This document shows positions 54,743 to 63,757 of a stretch of DNA of 64,000 nt, piece after piece. The notes beneath the pieces were generated by a model, which saw nothing but the letters and a program-made list of their open reading frames with translations, searched no databases and was not told the origin of the DNA. Origin of the DNA: Elizabethkingia bruuniana (lineage in GTDB: Bacteria > Bacteroidota > Bacteroidia > Flavobacteriales > Weeksellaceae); assembly GCF_002024805.1 (NCBI RefSeq), contig NZ_CP014337.1:3348001-3412000 (forward strand). Reading direction: 5' to 3'. A program made the position numbers and the translations under genes. How positions within the stretch are numbered: the first letter of the stretch is position 1; each line of letters opens with the position of its first letter.

Positions 54743-55324
54743 TTATTTATTCATAAGCTTAGCAACATACTTGCCAATAATATCAAATTCTAAATTCACC
54801 TTGTCACCAATATTTAACTGGTGCATATTCGTATGTTCCCAGGTGTAAGGTATCAACGCTACAGAAAACTGACCTTTCTGGCTGTTTACGACTGTCAGGC
54901 TAATCCCATTTACAGTAATAGAACCTTTGTTAACTGTTGTAAAATCCTTTTCATCATATTTAAAGGTAAGCAGATAACTTCCGTCTTGATTTTCTATAGT
55001 ATCCAAATAGCCTGTCTGATCAACATGTCCCTGTACAATATGTCCATCCAGACGGCTATTCATAATCATACAACGCTCCAAATTTACCAGATTTCCAACT
55101 TTCAGTTCGTCTAAAGCAGTTACATCCAGCGTTTCTTTTATCGCTGTTACAACATACTCACTATCTTTTATCGCTACTACAGTCAGGCAGCAACCGTTAT
55201 GAGCAACGCTCTGATCTATTTTCAGTTCCCCTGTAAAAGGGCTATTTATTGTAAAGTGAACATTAGCGTCTTCATGAACGATATTTTCTACTTTTCCTAT
55301 CGCTTCAATTATTCCCGTAAACAT
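54743..55324 (-). CDS. ribE: Riboflavin synthase, alpha subunit
   Basis: A 193-aa enzyme that disproportionates two 6,7-dimethyl-8-ribityllumazines into riboflavin. The start MFTGIIEAIGKV is diagnostic. Two lumazine-binding repeats follow, each with its own SLTVV-type motif (GCCLTVVAI and GISLTVVNS). DGHIVQGHVDQTG is at about 93-105. It is the first gene of ribE-kinase-trmN6 on minus. A minus-strand -7 box TATCTTTG is at 55353-55360. Confidence 0.94.
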   Translation of the reverse strand: MFTGIIEAIGKVENIVHEDANVHFTINSPFTGELKIDQSVAHNGCCLTVVAIKDSEYVVTAIKETLDVTALDELKVGNLVNLERCMIMNSRLDGHIVQGHVDQTGYLDTIENQDGSYLLTFKYDEKDFTTVNKGSITVNGISLTVVNSQKGQFSVALIPYTWEHTNMHQLNIGDKVNLEFDIIGKYVAKLMNK

Positions 55325-55338
55325 TGATTTAAAAATAT

Positions 55339-55360
55339 TAAATTTGTATCTTCAAAGATA
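55339..55360. promoter_or_regulatory. Back-to-back -7 elements for pdxA and ribE
   Basis: The 43-bp divergent gap contains TAAATTTG on plus (55339-55346, for pdxA) and TATCTTTG on minus (55353-55360, for ribE), 6 nt apart. The -33 regions would lie inside the opposite genes. No clear TTG was found at the ideal spacing for either. Confidence 0.45.
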
Positions 55361-55367
55361 GCAAAAA

Positions 55368-56456
55368 ATGAGCGCTAAGCATCATAAAATACGTGTGGGA
55401 ATCTCTATAGGGGATTTTAACGGCATTGGACCGGAAATCATCATTAAAACATTGAAGGAAAAATCTATACTGGATTTTTTCACTCCGGTCATATTTGGTT
55501 CCGGGAAACTATTCTCCTACCAGAAAAATGTTTTCAAAGTCAATCAGAATTACCACCTGATACAACAATTATCGCAGCTAAAGCATGGCGAAATCAATAT
55601 TCTAAACCTGTGGAAAGACAATGTAAACATTGAGTTTGGTAAACCAACTGAAGAATCTACCGCCTTGGCAATTCAGTCTCTGGAAGCTGCAACTGAAGCC
55701 TTAATGAAAGGTGAAATTGACGTTCTGGTTACAGCACCTATTAACAAGGACGAAATGCTAAAGCAAGGATTTAGTTATACAGGACATACGGAATATCTGG
55801 AAGCTAAGTTCAAGCAGAAAGCGTTGATGTTTATGGTAACTGAAGATTTAAAGGTTGCTGTATCTACACATCATATTCCTGTTGCAGAAGTTGCTTCTAA
55901 GATTACCAAGGAAAGAATTGTAAAACAAGTCAGAACACTGGATCAGACATTACGCGAGGATTTCTGCATTCAGAAACCTAAAATTGCTATCTTAGGGCTA
56001 AATCCACATGCAGGAGACGGAGGCAGCATAGGCCAAGAGGAAATAGAAATTATCACCCCTGCTATCAATAAATTATTTGATGAAGGAGTTCTGGCTTTTG
56101 GACCTTTTCCTGCGGACAGCTTTTTCCAGCCCGAAAAGTATAAAGCTTACGATGCTGTTTTAGCAATGTACCATGACCAAGGACTTACTCCTTTCAAGAC
56201 TATTTCCTATGAAGAAGGAGTAAATTATAGTGCTGGTCTTCCTTTTATAAGAACGTCACCTGATCATGGAACAGCTTATGATATTGCGGGAAAAAATATT
56301 GCAGATGCACAATCTTTTGAAGAAGCTATTTTTTCCGGAATAAAAATTTTCCAGAACAGAAGAGAATATCAGGAACTACTTCAAAACAAGTTACAGCCGA
56401 AGAAAACCTTCGATGCCAACGGAGTAGATGAAGACTTACCTGAAGAAAATGAATAA
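55368..56456 (+). CDS. pdxA: 4-hydroxythreonine-4-phosphate dehydrogenase
   Basis: A 362-aa NAD-dependent, metal-requiring enzyme of DXP-dependent pyridoxal phosphate synthesis. GISIGDFNGIGPEIIIKTL opens the protein. Metal-ligand histidines are in SYTGHTEYLEAKF, LGLNPHAGDGGSIG and AMYHDQGLTPFK. TAPINKDEM and RTSPDHGTAYDIAG are family motifs. The length is slightly above E. coli PdxA (329 aa) because of a C-terminal tail. Confidence 0.94.
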   Translation: MSAKHHKIRVGISIGDFNGIGPEIIIKTLKEKSILDFFTPVIFGSGKLFSYQKNVFKVNQNYHLIQQLSQLKHGEINILNLWKDNVNIEFGKPTEESTALAIQSLEAATEALMKGEIDVLVTAPINKDEMLKQGFSYTGHTEYLEAKFKQKALMFMVTEDLKVAVSTHHIPVAEVASKITKERIVKQVRTLDQTLREDFCIQKPKIAILGLNPHAGDGGSIGQEEIEIITPAINKLFDEGVLAFGPFPADSFFQPEKYKAYDAVLAMYHDQGLTPFKTISYEEGVNYSAGLPFIRTSPDHGTAYDIAGKNIADAQSFEEAIFSGIKIFQNRREYQELLQNKLQPKKTFDANGVDEDLPEENE

Positions 56457-56461
56457 TTTAC

Positions 56462-56492
56462 TTTGTAATCTCAATTATTTAATTTATTTTTG
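56462..56492 (+). promoter_or_regulatory. Bacteroidota-type promoter of the DUF177-rpmF transcript
   Basis: TTTG at 56462-56465 and TATTTTTG at 56485-56492 have 19 nt between them. The start site would be near 56499, leaving a very short leader before the ATG at 56505 and ruling out the TTG at 56490. Confidence 0.7.
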
Positions 56493-56504
56493 CAAACCAT
56501 TTTT

Positions 56505-57044
56505 ATGGAGAAAATCAGAAACTACAATATCGCATTTACAGGTTTAAAAAACGGTAAACACGAGTTTATTTTTGATGTAAAACAGGAGTTCTTTAATTTA
56601 TTTGACACTGAACAAGAGTTTGACAAAGCTGATCTTAAAGTGAAAGCAATGTTGGACAAACACTCAACTTTTTTAGAATTTGAAATTAAAGTTGAAGGAA
56701 CAGTTCAGTTAACCTGCGACATCAGCAATGAAGAATTTAGTCACCCAATACATAATGATATAAAAGTATTGGTGAAATTCGGAGAAGAATATGACGATAG
56801 CAATGAAGAGGTTATTGTAATCCCGCAGAATGAATATGAGTTCAATATTTCACAACTTATATTTGAAGCTGTAGTATTAGCAATACCGATGAAGAAACTT
56901 TCTCCCAATTTAACAGAAGAAGATTTGGAAGCTCTGGACCAATACAGCCCGAAAGAAGTTGAAGAGGATCAGGCAGAAGAAAATGAAGAAGGTGATATTG
57001 ATCCAAGATGGGCAGCACTTAATAAATTAAAGGGCAAAAATTAA
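56505..57044 (+). CDS. DUF177 (YceD-like) protein
   Basis: A 179-aa protein of the DUF177 family, usually encoded just before rpmF and thought to take part in 23S rRNA or ribosome maturation. It starts at the ATG at 56505 (MEKIRNYNIAFTGLKNG). The conserved C-terminal core has VQLTCDISNEEFSHPI (single Cys rather than a pair) and IDPRWAALNKLKGKN at the end. A strongly acidic linker runs at about 148-162. It ends 38 nt before rpmF. Confidence 0.88.
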   Translation: MEKIRNYNIAFTGLKNGKHEFIFDVKQEFFNLFDTEQEFDKADLKVKAMLDKHSTFLEFEIKVEGTVQLTCDISNEEFSHPIHNDIKVLVKFGEEYDDSNEEVIVIPQNEYEFNISQLIFEAVVLAIPMKKLSPNLTEEDLEALDQYSPKEVEEDQAEENEEGDIDPRWAALNKLKGKN

Positions 57045-57082
57045 CTAAAACAAGAATTAAAAAATATTAAAAATATCAGACA

Positions 57083-57286
57083 ATGGCACATCCTAAAAGA
57101 AGACAGTCTGCTACTAGAAGAGATAAAAGAAGAACTCACTACAAAGCTGTAGCTCCACAGTTAGCTAAAGACGCTACAACTGGAGAACTTCACCTTTATC
57201 ACAGAGCACACTGGCATGAAGGTAAACTTTACTACAGAGGTAAAGTTGTACTTGAAAAACAAGTTGAAACTACAGAAGAAAACTAA
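57083..57286 (+). CDS. rpmF: 50S ribosomal protein L32
   Basis: A 67-aa basic ribosomal protein. [20 protein letters not shown] is the diagnostic L32 start, followed by [20 protein letters not shown]. It lacks the zinc-binding cysteines present in some L32 forms. The usual DUF177-rpmF pair is kept. Confidence 0.96.
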   Translation: MAHPKRRQSATRRDKRRTHYKAVAPQLAKDATTGELHLYHRAHWHEGKLYYRGKVVLEKQVETTEEN

Positions 57287-57310
57287 TACCCGGTTTTCTC
57301 TGAAATTTAT

Positions 57311-57352
57311 ACAAAAACCATTCGATTTCCATGAAATTGAATGGTTTTTTGT
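57311..57352 (+). terminator. Terminator after rpmF
   Basis: AAAACCATTC-g-ATTTC pairs with GAAAT-t-GAATGGTTTT around a CAT loop, with a T-run, 27 nt past the stop. Confidence 0.8.
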
Positions 57353-57390
57353 TGTTATTTCGTATATTTGACCCCTAAAAAACTATTTTT

Positions 57391-57867
57391 ATGGATATTA
57401 AAGATATACAGAACCTGATCAGGTTTGTTGCTAAGGCCGGAGTGTCTGAAGTAAAGTATAAAACAAAGGATTTTGAAATCAACATCAAAACTCCAAGCGC
57501 TGCTGCAGAAGGTGTTACTTACATCCCTCAACAGCCAGTTTTCCAACAAACAGCTCCTCAGGCTACTGCACCTGTAACATCTGCTCCACAAGCTACAACA
57601 CCAGCTGCTGATAATGACGACAGCAAATATGTAGCTGTGAAATCTCCGATGATCGGAACTTTCTACAGAAAACCATCTCCGGATAAAGATGTGTTCGTAA
57701 ATGTAGGTGATACTATCTCTTCAGGAGATACAGTTTGCGTTATCGAAGCAATGAAATTATTCAACCAGATTGAATCAGAAATAAGTGGTAAAATTGTAAA
57801 AATCCTTGTTGATGATGCTTCACCAGTTGAATACGACCAACCTTTATTCTTGGTAGATCCTTCTTAA
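57391..57867 (+). CDS. accB: Biotin carboxyl carrier protein of acetyl-CoA carboxylase
   Basis: A 158-aa carrier. The N-terminal oligomerisation region (about 1-35) is followed by an Ala/Pro/Gln/Thr-rich flexible linker (about 45-75) and the biotinyl domain. The biotinylated residue is Lys122 in VIEAMKLFNQIESE, with SPMIGTFYRKPSPDKDVFVNVGD before it. A -7 box TATATTTG is at 57363-57370. It is followed by accC after 90 nt and supplies the carboxyl carrier for malonyl-CoA synthesis. Confidence 0.95.
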   Translation: MDIKDIQNLIRFVAKAGVSEVKYKTKDFEINIKTPSAAAEGVTYIPQQPVFQQTAPQATAPVTSAPQATTPAADNDDSKYVAVKSPMIGTFYRKPSPDKDVFVNVGDTISSGDTVCVIEAMKLFNQIESEISGKIVKILVDDASPVEYDQPLFLVDPS

Positions 57868-57957
57868 GGAATTTTAGATTAAAAATTATAAATTTTAGAT
57901 GCTTTTGTATTTAAAATAATTTAAGATTCAGAATTTAAAATTTAAAATTTCGAAACA

Positions 57958-59316
57958 ATGTTCAAAAAGATATTAATTGCCAATAGAGGTGAGATTGCCA
58001 TGCGTATTTTGCGTTCTGCAAAAGAAATGGGAATTAAGACTGTTGCTGTATACAGTACAGCAGATAAAGACAGCTTACATGTGCGTTTCGCAGACGAAGC
58101 TGTATGCATAGGACCTGCACCAAGTAAAGATTCTTACCTAAAGATCCCTAATATTATTGCTGCAGCAGAAATTACTAATGCAGATGCTATTCACCCTGGT
58201 TATGGATTCCTTTCAGAGAATGCTAATTTCTCCAGAATCTGCCAGAAGAACGGTATTAAATTTATCGGAGCTACTCCGGAGCAAATTGAAAAAATGGGAG
58301 ATAAAGCTACAGCTAAAGCTACAATGAAAGCTGCAGGTATCCCATGTGTTCCAGGATCCGACGGACTTATCGATTCTTATGAGCATGCTGTAAAGATTGC
58401 TAAAGAAATTGGTTATCCGGTAATGATCAAAGCTACCGCAGGTGGTGGTGGTAAAGGGATGCGTGCTGTATGGAAAGAAGAAGACCTTAAAGATCACTGG
58501 GATTCTGCAATTCAGGAAGCTGTAGCAGCTTTCGGAAACGGAGGTATGTATATGGAAAAGCTTATTGAAGAGCCTCGTCATATTGAGTTCCAGATAGCAG
58601 GAGATCAAAACGGAAGAGCATGTCACCTTTCTGAAAGAGACTGTTCTATCCAAAGAAGAAACCAGAAACTGATTGAGGAAACTCCATCTCCTTTTATGAC
58701 TCCTGAACTTCGTGAAGAAATGGGTAACGCAGCTGTGAGAGCAGCAGAGTACATTGGATATGAAGGCGTTGGTACAATTGAATTTCTTGTGGATAAACAC
58801 AGAAATTTCTACTTCATGGAAATGAATACCCGTATCCAGGTAGAACATCCTATTACAGAGCAAGTAATTGACTATGATCTTATCAGAGAGCAAATCTTAT
58901 TAGCTGCAGGAACTCCTATTTCTGGTATTAATCACTACCCTAAGCTTCATGCTATAGAGTGTAGAATTAATGCAGAGGATCCATATGCTGATTTCCGTCC
59001 TTCTCCAGGTGTTATAAAAGGATTAAACATTCCTGGTGGACACGGTGTAAGAGTAGATACTCACGTTTATTCCGGATATGCAATTCCACCTAACTACGAC
59101 TCTATGATTGCTAAGCTTATTACAACTGCACAAACACGTGAAGAAGCTATTGCAAAAATGAAAAGAGCTTTAGAGGAATTTTATATTGAAGGAGTAAAAA
59201 CCACTATTCCATTCCACAGACAACTTCTGGATAATGAAGACTTCATTGCCGGAAATTATACAACAAAGTTCATGGAAAGCTTTGTGATGGATAAAAATTA
59301 TGAAAATCACTTCTAA
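57958..59316 (+). CDS. accC: Biotin carboxylase subunit of acetyl-CoA carboxylase
   Basis: A 452-aa ATP-grasp enzyme that carboxylates the biotin of AccB. It opens [25 protein letters not shown]. The glycine-rich ATP loop [12 protein letters not shown] is at about 159-170, the catalytic region has [18 protein letters not shown] at about 286-303, and [12 protein letters not shown] follows. The length matches E. coli AccC (449 aa). Operon with accB. Confidence 0.96.
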   Translation: MFKKILIANRGEIAMRILRSAKEMGIKTVAVYSTADKDSLHVRFADEAVCIGPAPSKDSYLKIPNIIAAAEITNADAIHPGYGFLSENANFSRICQKNGIKFIGATPEQIEKMGDKATAKATMKAAGIPCVPGSDGLIDSYEHAVKIAKEIGYPVMIKATAGGGGKGMRAVWKEEDLKDHWDSAIQEAVAAFGNGGMYMEKLIEEPRHIEFQIAGDQNGRACHLSERDCSIQRRNQKLIEETPSPFMTPELREEMGNAAVRAAEYIGYEGVGTIEFLVDKHRNFYFMEMNTRIQVEHPITEQVIDYDLIREQILLAAGTPISGINHYPKLHAIECRINAEDPYADFRPSPGVIKGLNIPGGHGVRVDTHVYSGYAIPPNYDSMIAKLITTAQTREEAIAKMKRALEEFYIEGVKTTIPFHRQLLDNEDFIAGNYTTKFMESFVMDKNYENHF

Positions 59317-59341
59317 AGTGATATATACATACAAAATAAAG

Positions 59342-59374
59342 AATGGCAGGAATTAGTTCCTGCCATTTTTGTTT
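59342..59374 (+). terminator. Terminator after accC
   Basis: AATGGCAGGAA/TTCCTGCCATT with a short loop and TTTTTGTTT, 25 nt past the stop. Confidence 0.87.
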
Positions 59375-59444
59375 ACATCAGAATTAAATACGAAATCTAC
59401 ATCATTCACCAAATAATCATGCACTTTATGTCTAAAAAAACGAA

Positions 59445-59476
59445 TTTGTGAAGGCGAAATAGAAACCGTAAATTCG
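59445..59476 (+). promoter_or_regulatory. Probable promoter of rocD
   Basis: TTTG at 59445-59448 and TAAATTCG at 59469-59476 are 20 nt apart. One mismatch in the -7 box. The ATG is 20 nt downstream. Confidence 0.45.
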
Positions 59477-59496
59477 TCACTCAAACTTTAAATATT

Positions 59497-60732
59497 ATGT
59501 CAGAAATTAAAAATTCAGAATATTTCATTGAACTTGAAGAGAAACACGGAGCACACAATTATCACCCATTACCTGTTGTTTTAGACAAAGGAGAAGGTGT
59601 ATTCGTATGGGATGTAGAAGGCAAAAAATACTATGATTTTCTTTCTGCATATTCGGCTGTTAACCAGGGACACTCTCATCCCAAAATTGTAGAGGCACTT
59701 GTTGATCAGGCAAGCAAATTGGCGTTAACTTCAAGAGCTTTTTATAACTCGAAGCTAGGAGAATACGAGCAAAAAATAACATCTCTTTTAGGTTTCGATA
59801 AAGTTTTACCAATGAACTCCGGAGCCGAAGCTGTTGAAACAGCAGTAAAACTAGCAAGAAAATGGAGTTACGAAGTAAAAGGGATTGCTGAAAATGCAGC
59901 AAAAATTATTGTATGTGAAAATAACTTCCACGGAAGAACAACAACTATTGTATCGTTTTCCAATGATCCGGATGCAAACCAAAATTATGGTCCTTTCACT
60001 CCTGGTTTTATTCGTATTCCTTATAACGACATTGCTGCATTAGAAGAAGTTCTAAGCAAAGAAGCAGGAAATATTGCAGCTTTTCTTGTTGAACCTATTC
60101 AGGGTGAGGCTGGTGTATATGTTCCTAATGAAGGATTCCTGAAGCAATCATCTGAACTTTGTAAAAAATACAATGTTCTTTTCATAGCAGATGAAGTACA
60201 AACAGGAATTGCCAGAACAGGTAAATTAATAGCATGTCACCATGAAAATGTTCAGCCAGACATTCTTATTCTGGGTAAAGCTTTGTCCGGAGGAATGTAT
60301 CCTGTATCTGCTGTCTTAGCGAACAACAATATTATGGATGTCATCAAGCCTGGACAGCACGGATCAACTTTTGGAGGAAATCCATTGGCATGCGCAGTAG
60401 CAATGGCTGCCCTGGATGTTGTACAAGACGAAAAATTATCCGAAAGAGCAGAAGAATTAGGAAATCTATTCAGAAGTGAAATTGAAAAACTAATAGAGAA
60501 AACGGATCTGATTACTAAAGTAAGAGGAAAAGGATTATTAAATGCTATTCTTATTAATGATGCACCGGACAGCTCTACAGCATGGAATCTATGCTTAGCT
60601 CTTAAAGAAAACGGGTTATTAGCTAAGCCAACTCATGGTAATATTATCCGTCTGGCACCACCTTTAGTAATTACTGAAGAACAATTACTTGACTGTGTGA
60701 AAATTATTGAGAAAACGATTTTAGAGTTTTAA
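59497..60732 (+). CDS. rocD: Ornithine aminotransferase
   Basis: A 411-aa PLP enzyme converting ornithine and 2-oxoglutarate to glutamate-5-semialdehyde and glutamate. PLP is bound by Lys261 in [41 protein letters not shown] and [14 protein letters not shown] are class III aminotransferase motifs. The N-terminal [13 protein letters not shown]-type segment ([12 protein letters not shown]) is characteristic of OAT. Monocistronic, but the GT2 gene begins only 30 nt later without a terminator, so read-through is possible. Confidence 0.92.
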   Translation: MSEIKNSEYFIELEEKHGAHNYHPLPVVLDKGEGVFVWDVEGKKYYDFLSAYSAVNQGHSHPKIVEALVDQASKLALTSRAFYNSKLGEYEQKITSLLGFDKVLPMNSGAEAVETAVKLARKWSYEVKGIAENAAKIIVCENNFHGRTTTIVSFSNDPDANQNYGPFTPGFIRIPYNDIAALEEVLSKEAGNIAAFLVEPIQGEAGVYVPNEGFLKQSSELCKKYNVLFIADEVQTGIARTGKLIACHHENVQPDILILGKALSGGMYPVSAVLANNNIMDVIKPGQHGSTFGGNPLACAVAMAALDVVQDEKLSERAEELGNLFRSEIEKLIEKTDLITKVRGKGLLNAILINDAPDSSTAWNLCLALKENGLLAKPTHGNIIRLAPPLVITEEQLLDCVKIIEKTILEF

Positions 60733-60762
60733 TAAGTTATATTTTATTTATAACTTTCCTGC

Positions 60763-61509
60763 ATGGAAAAAGTCAGTGGGCTAATCATTACTTACAATGA
60801 AGAACGCAATATTGCGGCTGTTTTAAGCTGTTTTAATTTCTGTGAGGAGATTATTATTGTTGATTCTTTCAGCACAGACAAAACAGTGGAAATTGCTCAA
60901 AAAAATCCAAAAGTTAAAGTTTATCAACAAGAATTCGTTGATTATACTAAACAGCGGAATAAGGCACTTTCTTTAGCTGAAAACGACTGGGTATTTTTTC
61001 TTGACGGTGATGAGCGGACAACTCCTGATCTTGAAAAAGAAATTATTGAGACCATAAATAACAAAGACTCTAAAGATGCTTATTATATCTACAGAATCTT
61101 TTTTGTAGGCCAAAAGAAAATAAATTTTTCAGGAACTCAGAATGATAAAAACTTCCGACTTTTCCGAAAATCGAAAGCTTTTTATACAGAAACAAAAAAA
61201 GTACATGAAACACTTGAAGTACAAGGAAGTACTGGAATTTTAAAACATAAATTACTGCATTATTCTTTTGAAAATTTCGAATCTTTTAAAAAGAAAATGA
61301 TGTATTATGGATTATTAAAAGGTACTGAGCTTATAGAGAAAGGAAATAAATATTCTGTTTTTACTCACTGGAGCAAAGTTGCATTTAAATTTATTAAAAC
61401 CTACTTTTTAAAGTTAGGTATCCTCGACGGAATTGATGGATTAAAAATCAGTTATCTCCAGAGTTTATATGTTGATGAAACCTATCAGACACTTAAAAAT
61501 AAAAGCTAA
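60763..61509 (+). CDS. Family 2 glycosyltransferase (WaaE/KdtX-like)
   Basis: A 248-aa GT-A enzyme. LIITYNEERNIAAVLSC at about 7-23 and the nucleotide-sugar/metal motif FFLDGDER at about 78-85 are typical of GT2. KNFRLFRKSKAFY and VHETLEV fit the group adding a sugar to the LPS inner core. There is no membrane helix. It is 30 nt downstream of rocD on the same strand. Its last codons form part of the terminator hairpin. Acceptor and sugar are unknown. Confidence 0.85.
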   Translation: MEKVSGLIITYNEERNIAAVLSCFNFCEEIIIVDSFSTDKTVEIAQKNPKVKVYQQEFVDYTKQRNKALSLAENDWVFFLDGDERTTPDLEKEIIETINNKDSKDAYYIYRIFFVGQKKINFSGTQNDKNFRLFRKSKAFYTETKKVHETLEVQGSTGILKHKLLHYSFENFESFKKKMMYYGLLKGTELIEKGNKYSVFTHWSKVAFKFIKTYFLKLGILDGIDGLKISYLQSLYVDETYQTLKNKS

Positions 61510-61533
61510 AGTATCTACTTTAGCTTTTTTTAT
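61500..61533. terminator. Bidirectional terminator between convergent glycosyltransferase genes
   Basis: AAAAGCTAAAGTA (61501-61513) pairs perfectly with TACTTTAGCTTTT (61516-61528) over a 2-nt loop. The GT2 stop codon (61507-61509) lies within the left arm. Confidence 0.87.
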
Positions 61534-61538
61534 TGGTT

Positions 61539-62411
61539 TCATTTTGTGATAACATAAACAGGCTTTTTATCCTTGTAAAAGATATCTATGAAGCTTCTGA
61601 GTTTTCTCTGAGTATTGGACTCTTTTACCCAGATAGGGTTCTGTAGCAAATCCATTTCTTTAACCCTATCTATAATCTGTTCAAAAGAATATTTTTTCAT
61701 GAAAGCTTCTTTCAGGAAATGATCAATTATTGTATTCCATTGTTGCTTATTTCCCCAATAATGTCCCACAGTATCATCTGCAGGCTGCAATACAGAGTAC
61801 TCATTCAGTCCTATAGAAAAAGCCATCTGCTCGATAAGTCGCCTTGTAACGTTATCGGCACACAATGCATCATTAACATCTAAGGTAAGTTGCAAACTTT
61901 CTAAATGCTGATTAGAGATACCTATCAACCCAGCATTCCACATACTCGTAGCTTCATCTATTCTTATATCATGATATGTCTTCCCTTTCATCTGTTGCCA
62001 CATCAACTTTTCAGTTTTAGAAGAAAGCACAGATAATTTTCCTTCTTTTACATGCATATGGTTCTGCCCACTTTGTAAACTTTTTGATAGCTTATCTGTT
62101 CTCTGGTAGAAGAAGGTATCTCCGTCTAAATAAAGAATAGATTCATGTGGATACTTCTTAGCAATTAATTCCAGCGCTTTAATTTTAACCCGCCAGAAAA
62201 ATTTATGCTCCCCCTCCCACTCTGTTATCGTTTCTCTATTTATTGGTATTACTTCTATTTTATCCTCAAAAGAACTGAACAATGAAGTATCTTCTGCTAT
62301 AACAATAATTTTATCTGCCGGATTTTTATAGGCAAATGCAGTGTATATAGAAAAATACACCTGTTGATAATGATCCAGATTATTACCAAAAACTAAGTAT
62401 ACTATATTCAT
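61539..62411 (-). CDS. Putative GT-A-fold glycosyltransferase
   Basis: A 290-aa soluble protein. The DGD motif at 96-98 (ESILYLDGDTFF), preceded by VKIKALELIAKKYP, and the later MWNAGLIGIS give a GT-A nucleotide-sugar transferase pattern close to families GT8/GT32-like. I cannot assign a family with certainty. It is transcribed towards the GT2 gene and shares its terminator. A minus-strand TAATTTTC about 30 nt before the start may be the -7 box. Probably part of a surface-glycan locus. Confidence 0.65.
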   Translation of the reverse strand: MNIVYLVFGNNLDHYQQVYFSIYTAFAYKNPADKIIVIAEDTSLFSSFEDKIEVIPINRETITEWEGEHKFFWRVKIKALELIAKKYPHESILYLDGDTFFYQRTDKLSKSLQSGQNHMHVKEGKLSVLSSKTEKLMWQQMKGKTYHDIRIDEATSMWNAGLIGISNQHLESLQLTLDVNDALCADNVTRRLIEQMAFSIGLNEYSVLQPADDTVGHYWGNKQQWNTIIDHFLKEAFMKKYSFEQIIDRVKEMDLLQNPIWVKESNTQRKLRSFIDIFYKDKKPVYVITK

Positions 62412-62740
62412 TTAAGGGAGGTATTCATATGAAGTTTTGAAAATTATGATAAATTTCCTTTCTGTGGGACAAATTTAGAATAAAACCATGGATATCAAAA
62501 ATTATAGGTTTCTGTTTTATATTAACTATCCCTTATTACGTACCGAATATTATAATTTTTTAATAAAATATATCCTCATACATCAGAAAATAGTTTTGTT
62601 TTCGTTTATCTAGATAAGCTAAATAATTTTATTTTAGCTAAAATAATGAAAAAACAACGCAACCTTTTTTCATCAAAGCCATCTTATTAGTAGCACTAGA
62701 ATCTTCGAAAGAAGTACGGAACAAAAAATAAAACGAATTA
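62412..62740. other. AT-rich divergent gap between glycosyltransferase genes
   Basis: A 329-nt gap separating a minus-strand and a plus-strand glycosyltransferase gene. It must hold both promoters. A plus-strand TAGTTTTG (62591-62598) fits the -7 consensus but has no -33 TTG and is 143 nt from the gene. No RNA gene or credible ORF is visible. Confidence 0.45.
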
Positions 62741-63721
62741 ATGAAAATTTGCGTCATAAGTTTTGATTACTGGCATTACGACCAATATATAGTTGAAACT
62801 CTTTCCAATAAAGGAGTTGATGCACACCACATCAATATTGGGGCGCTGACTCATGCAAGCTTCAAAGACAAGGCTGTCAATGCCCTTAGCAAAGTATTTC
62901 TGAAGAAAAATTTGAAATACGAAAAGCGCCAGAGTTTTATTATTCAATCACTCCAGGCTCTTGGTAAACAGGATCAGATTTTGGTATTAAATCCGGATTC
63001 AATGGACATTGCAACTCTGGAAATTGTAAAAAAATATACTGACAGACTTATTACATATCTCTATGATAGTGTTGGACGATTTCCTGTAGAAGACAAACTC
63101 CATTATTTTGATAAGATTTTTTCTTTCGATGATTCGGACGTAGAAAAGCATGGCTTTGAAAAACTAACAAACTATATTTATCTTTCTCATCTGCCAAAAG
63201 AAAACCAGTCTCCATCTAATGATTTGTTTTACATTACTTCTTATGATAAAAAACGACTGGGACAGATAGGCGTACTGGACAAAAAATTAGCAGAACTAAA
63301 AGTTAAATCTCAATTTATCATTGTTGGAAAAAAGGCATGGAAAAAAATATTACAAACAAAATTTTTCCCTGTTAGAAGTTCTTCTGTTACTTTTAGAACA
63401 CAGCGAACCGATCCCAGAAATATGATAGAATCTTATCAAAACTGCACCGCAATTCTGGAGCTTATGCGAGAAGGACAGAATGGATTAAGTTTTCGAGTTT
63501 TTGAGGCAATTGCTTTGGAAAAGAAAATTATAACAGATAACGAAAATATAAAAAATTACGATTTTTATAATCCTGATAATATATTAGTTTTGGATAAAGA
63601 TATGACTAATATAAATTCAGACTTCTTTCAGAAACCTTATAATGCGCTTGCAAAAGAATATTATAATAAATATACGCTGAATCAATGGACTGAAAGGGTC
63701 TTTAATCTACCTTTGACATAA
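62741..63721 (+). CDS. Putative glycosyltransferase (GT-B-like)
   Basis: A 326-aa soluble protein opening MKICVISFDYWHYDQYI. The C-terminal third (MIESYQNCTAILELMREGQNG and SFRVFEAIALEKKIITDN) resembles the donor-binding half of GT-B transferases, including those once named RfaS-like LPS core proteins. There is no signal or membrane segment. It is followed after 36 nt by another glycosyltransferase-like gene in the same direction. The specific activity is not recognised. Confidence 0.6.
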   Translation: MKICVISFDYWHYDQYIVETLSNKGVDAHHINIGALTHASFKDKAVNALSKVFLKKNLKYEKRQSFIIQSLQALGKQDQILVLNPDSMDIATLEIVKKYTDRLITYLYDSVGRFPVEDKLHYFDKIFSFDDSDVEKHGFEKLTNYIYLSHLPKENQSPSNDLFYITSYDKKRLGQIGVLDKKLAELKVKSQFIIVGKKAWKKILQTKFFPVRSSSVTFRTQRTDPRNMIESYQNCTAILELMREGQNGLSFRVFEAIALEKKIITDNENIKNYDFYNPDNILVLDKDMTNINSDFFQKPYNALAKEYYNKYTLNQWTERVFNLPLT

Positions 63722-63757
63722 AATCTTAATTATATTCATTACACTGAATCTTTAAAT

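Noticed and set aside
58213-58893. A 226-codon minus-strand frame opposite accC
   Set aside because: Mirror of the AccC coding bias; rich in Cys, Phe and Ser with no domain.
62415-62440. A GGGAGG sequence followed by an ATG on plus
   Set aside because: The frame stops after three codons.
62646-62690. A 14-codon plus-strand frame before the glycosyltransferase gene, possibly a leader peptide
   Set aside because: No attenuator hairpins, no amino-acid run tied to a pathway, and the downstream gene is not biosynthetic for an amino acid.
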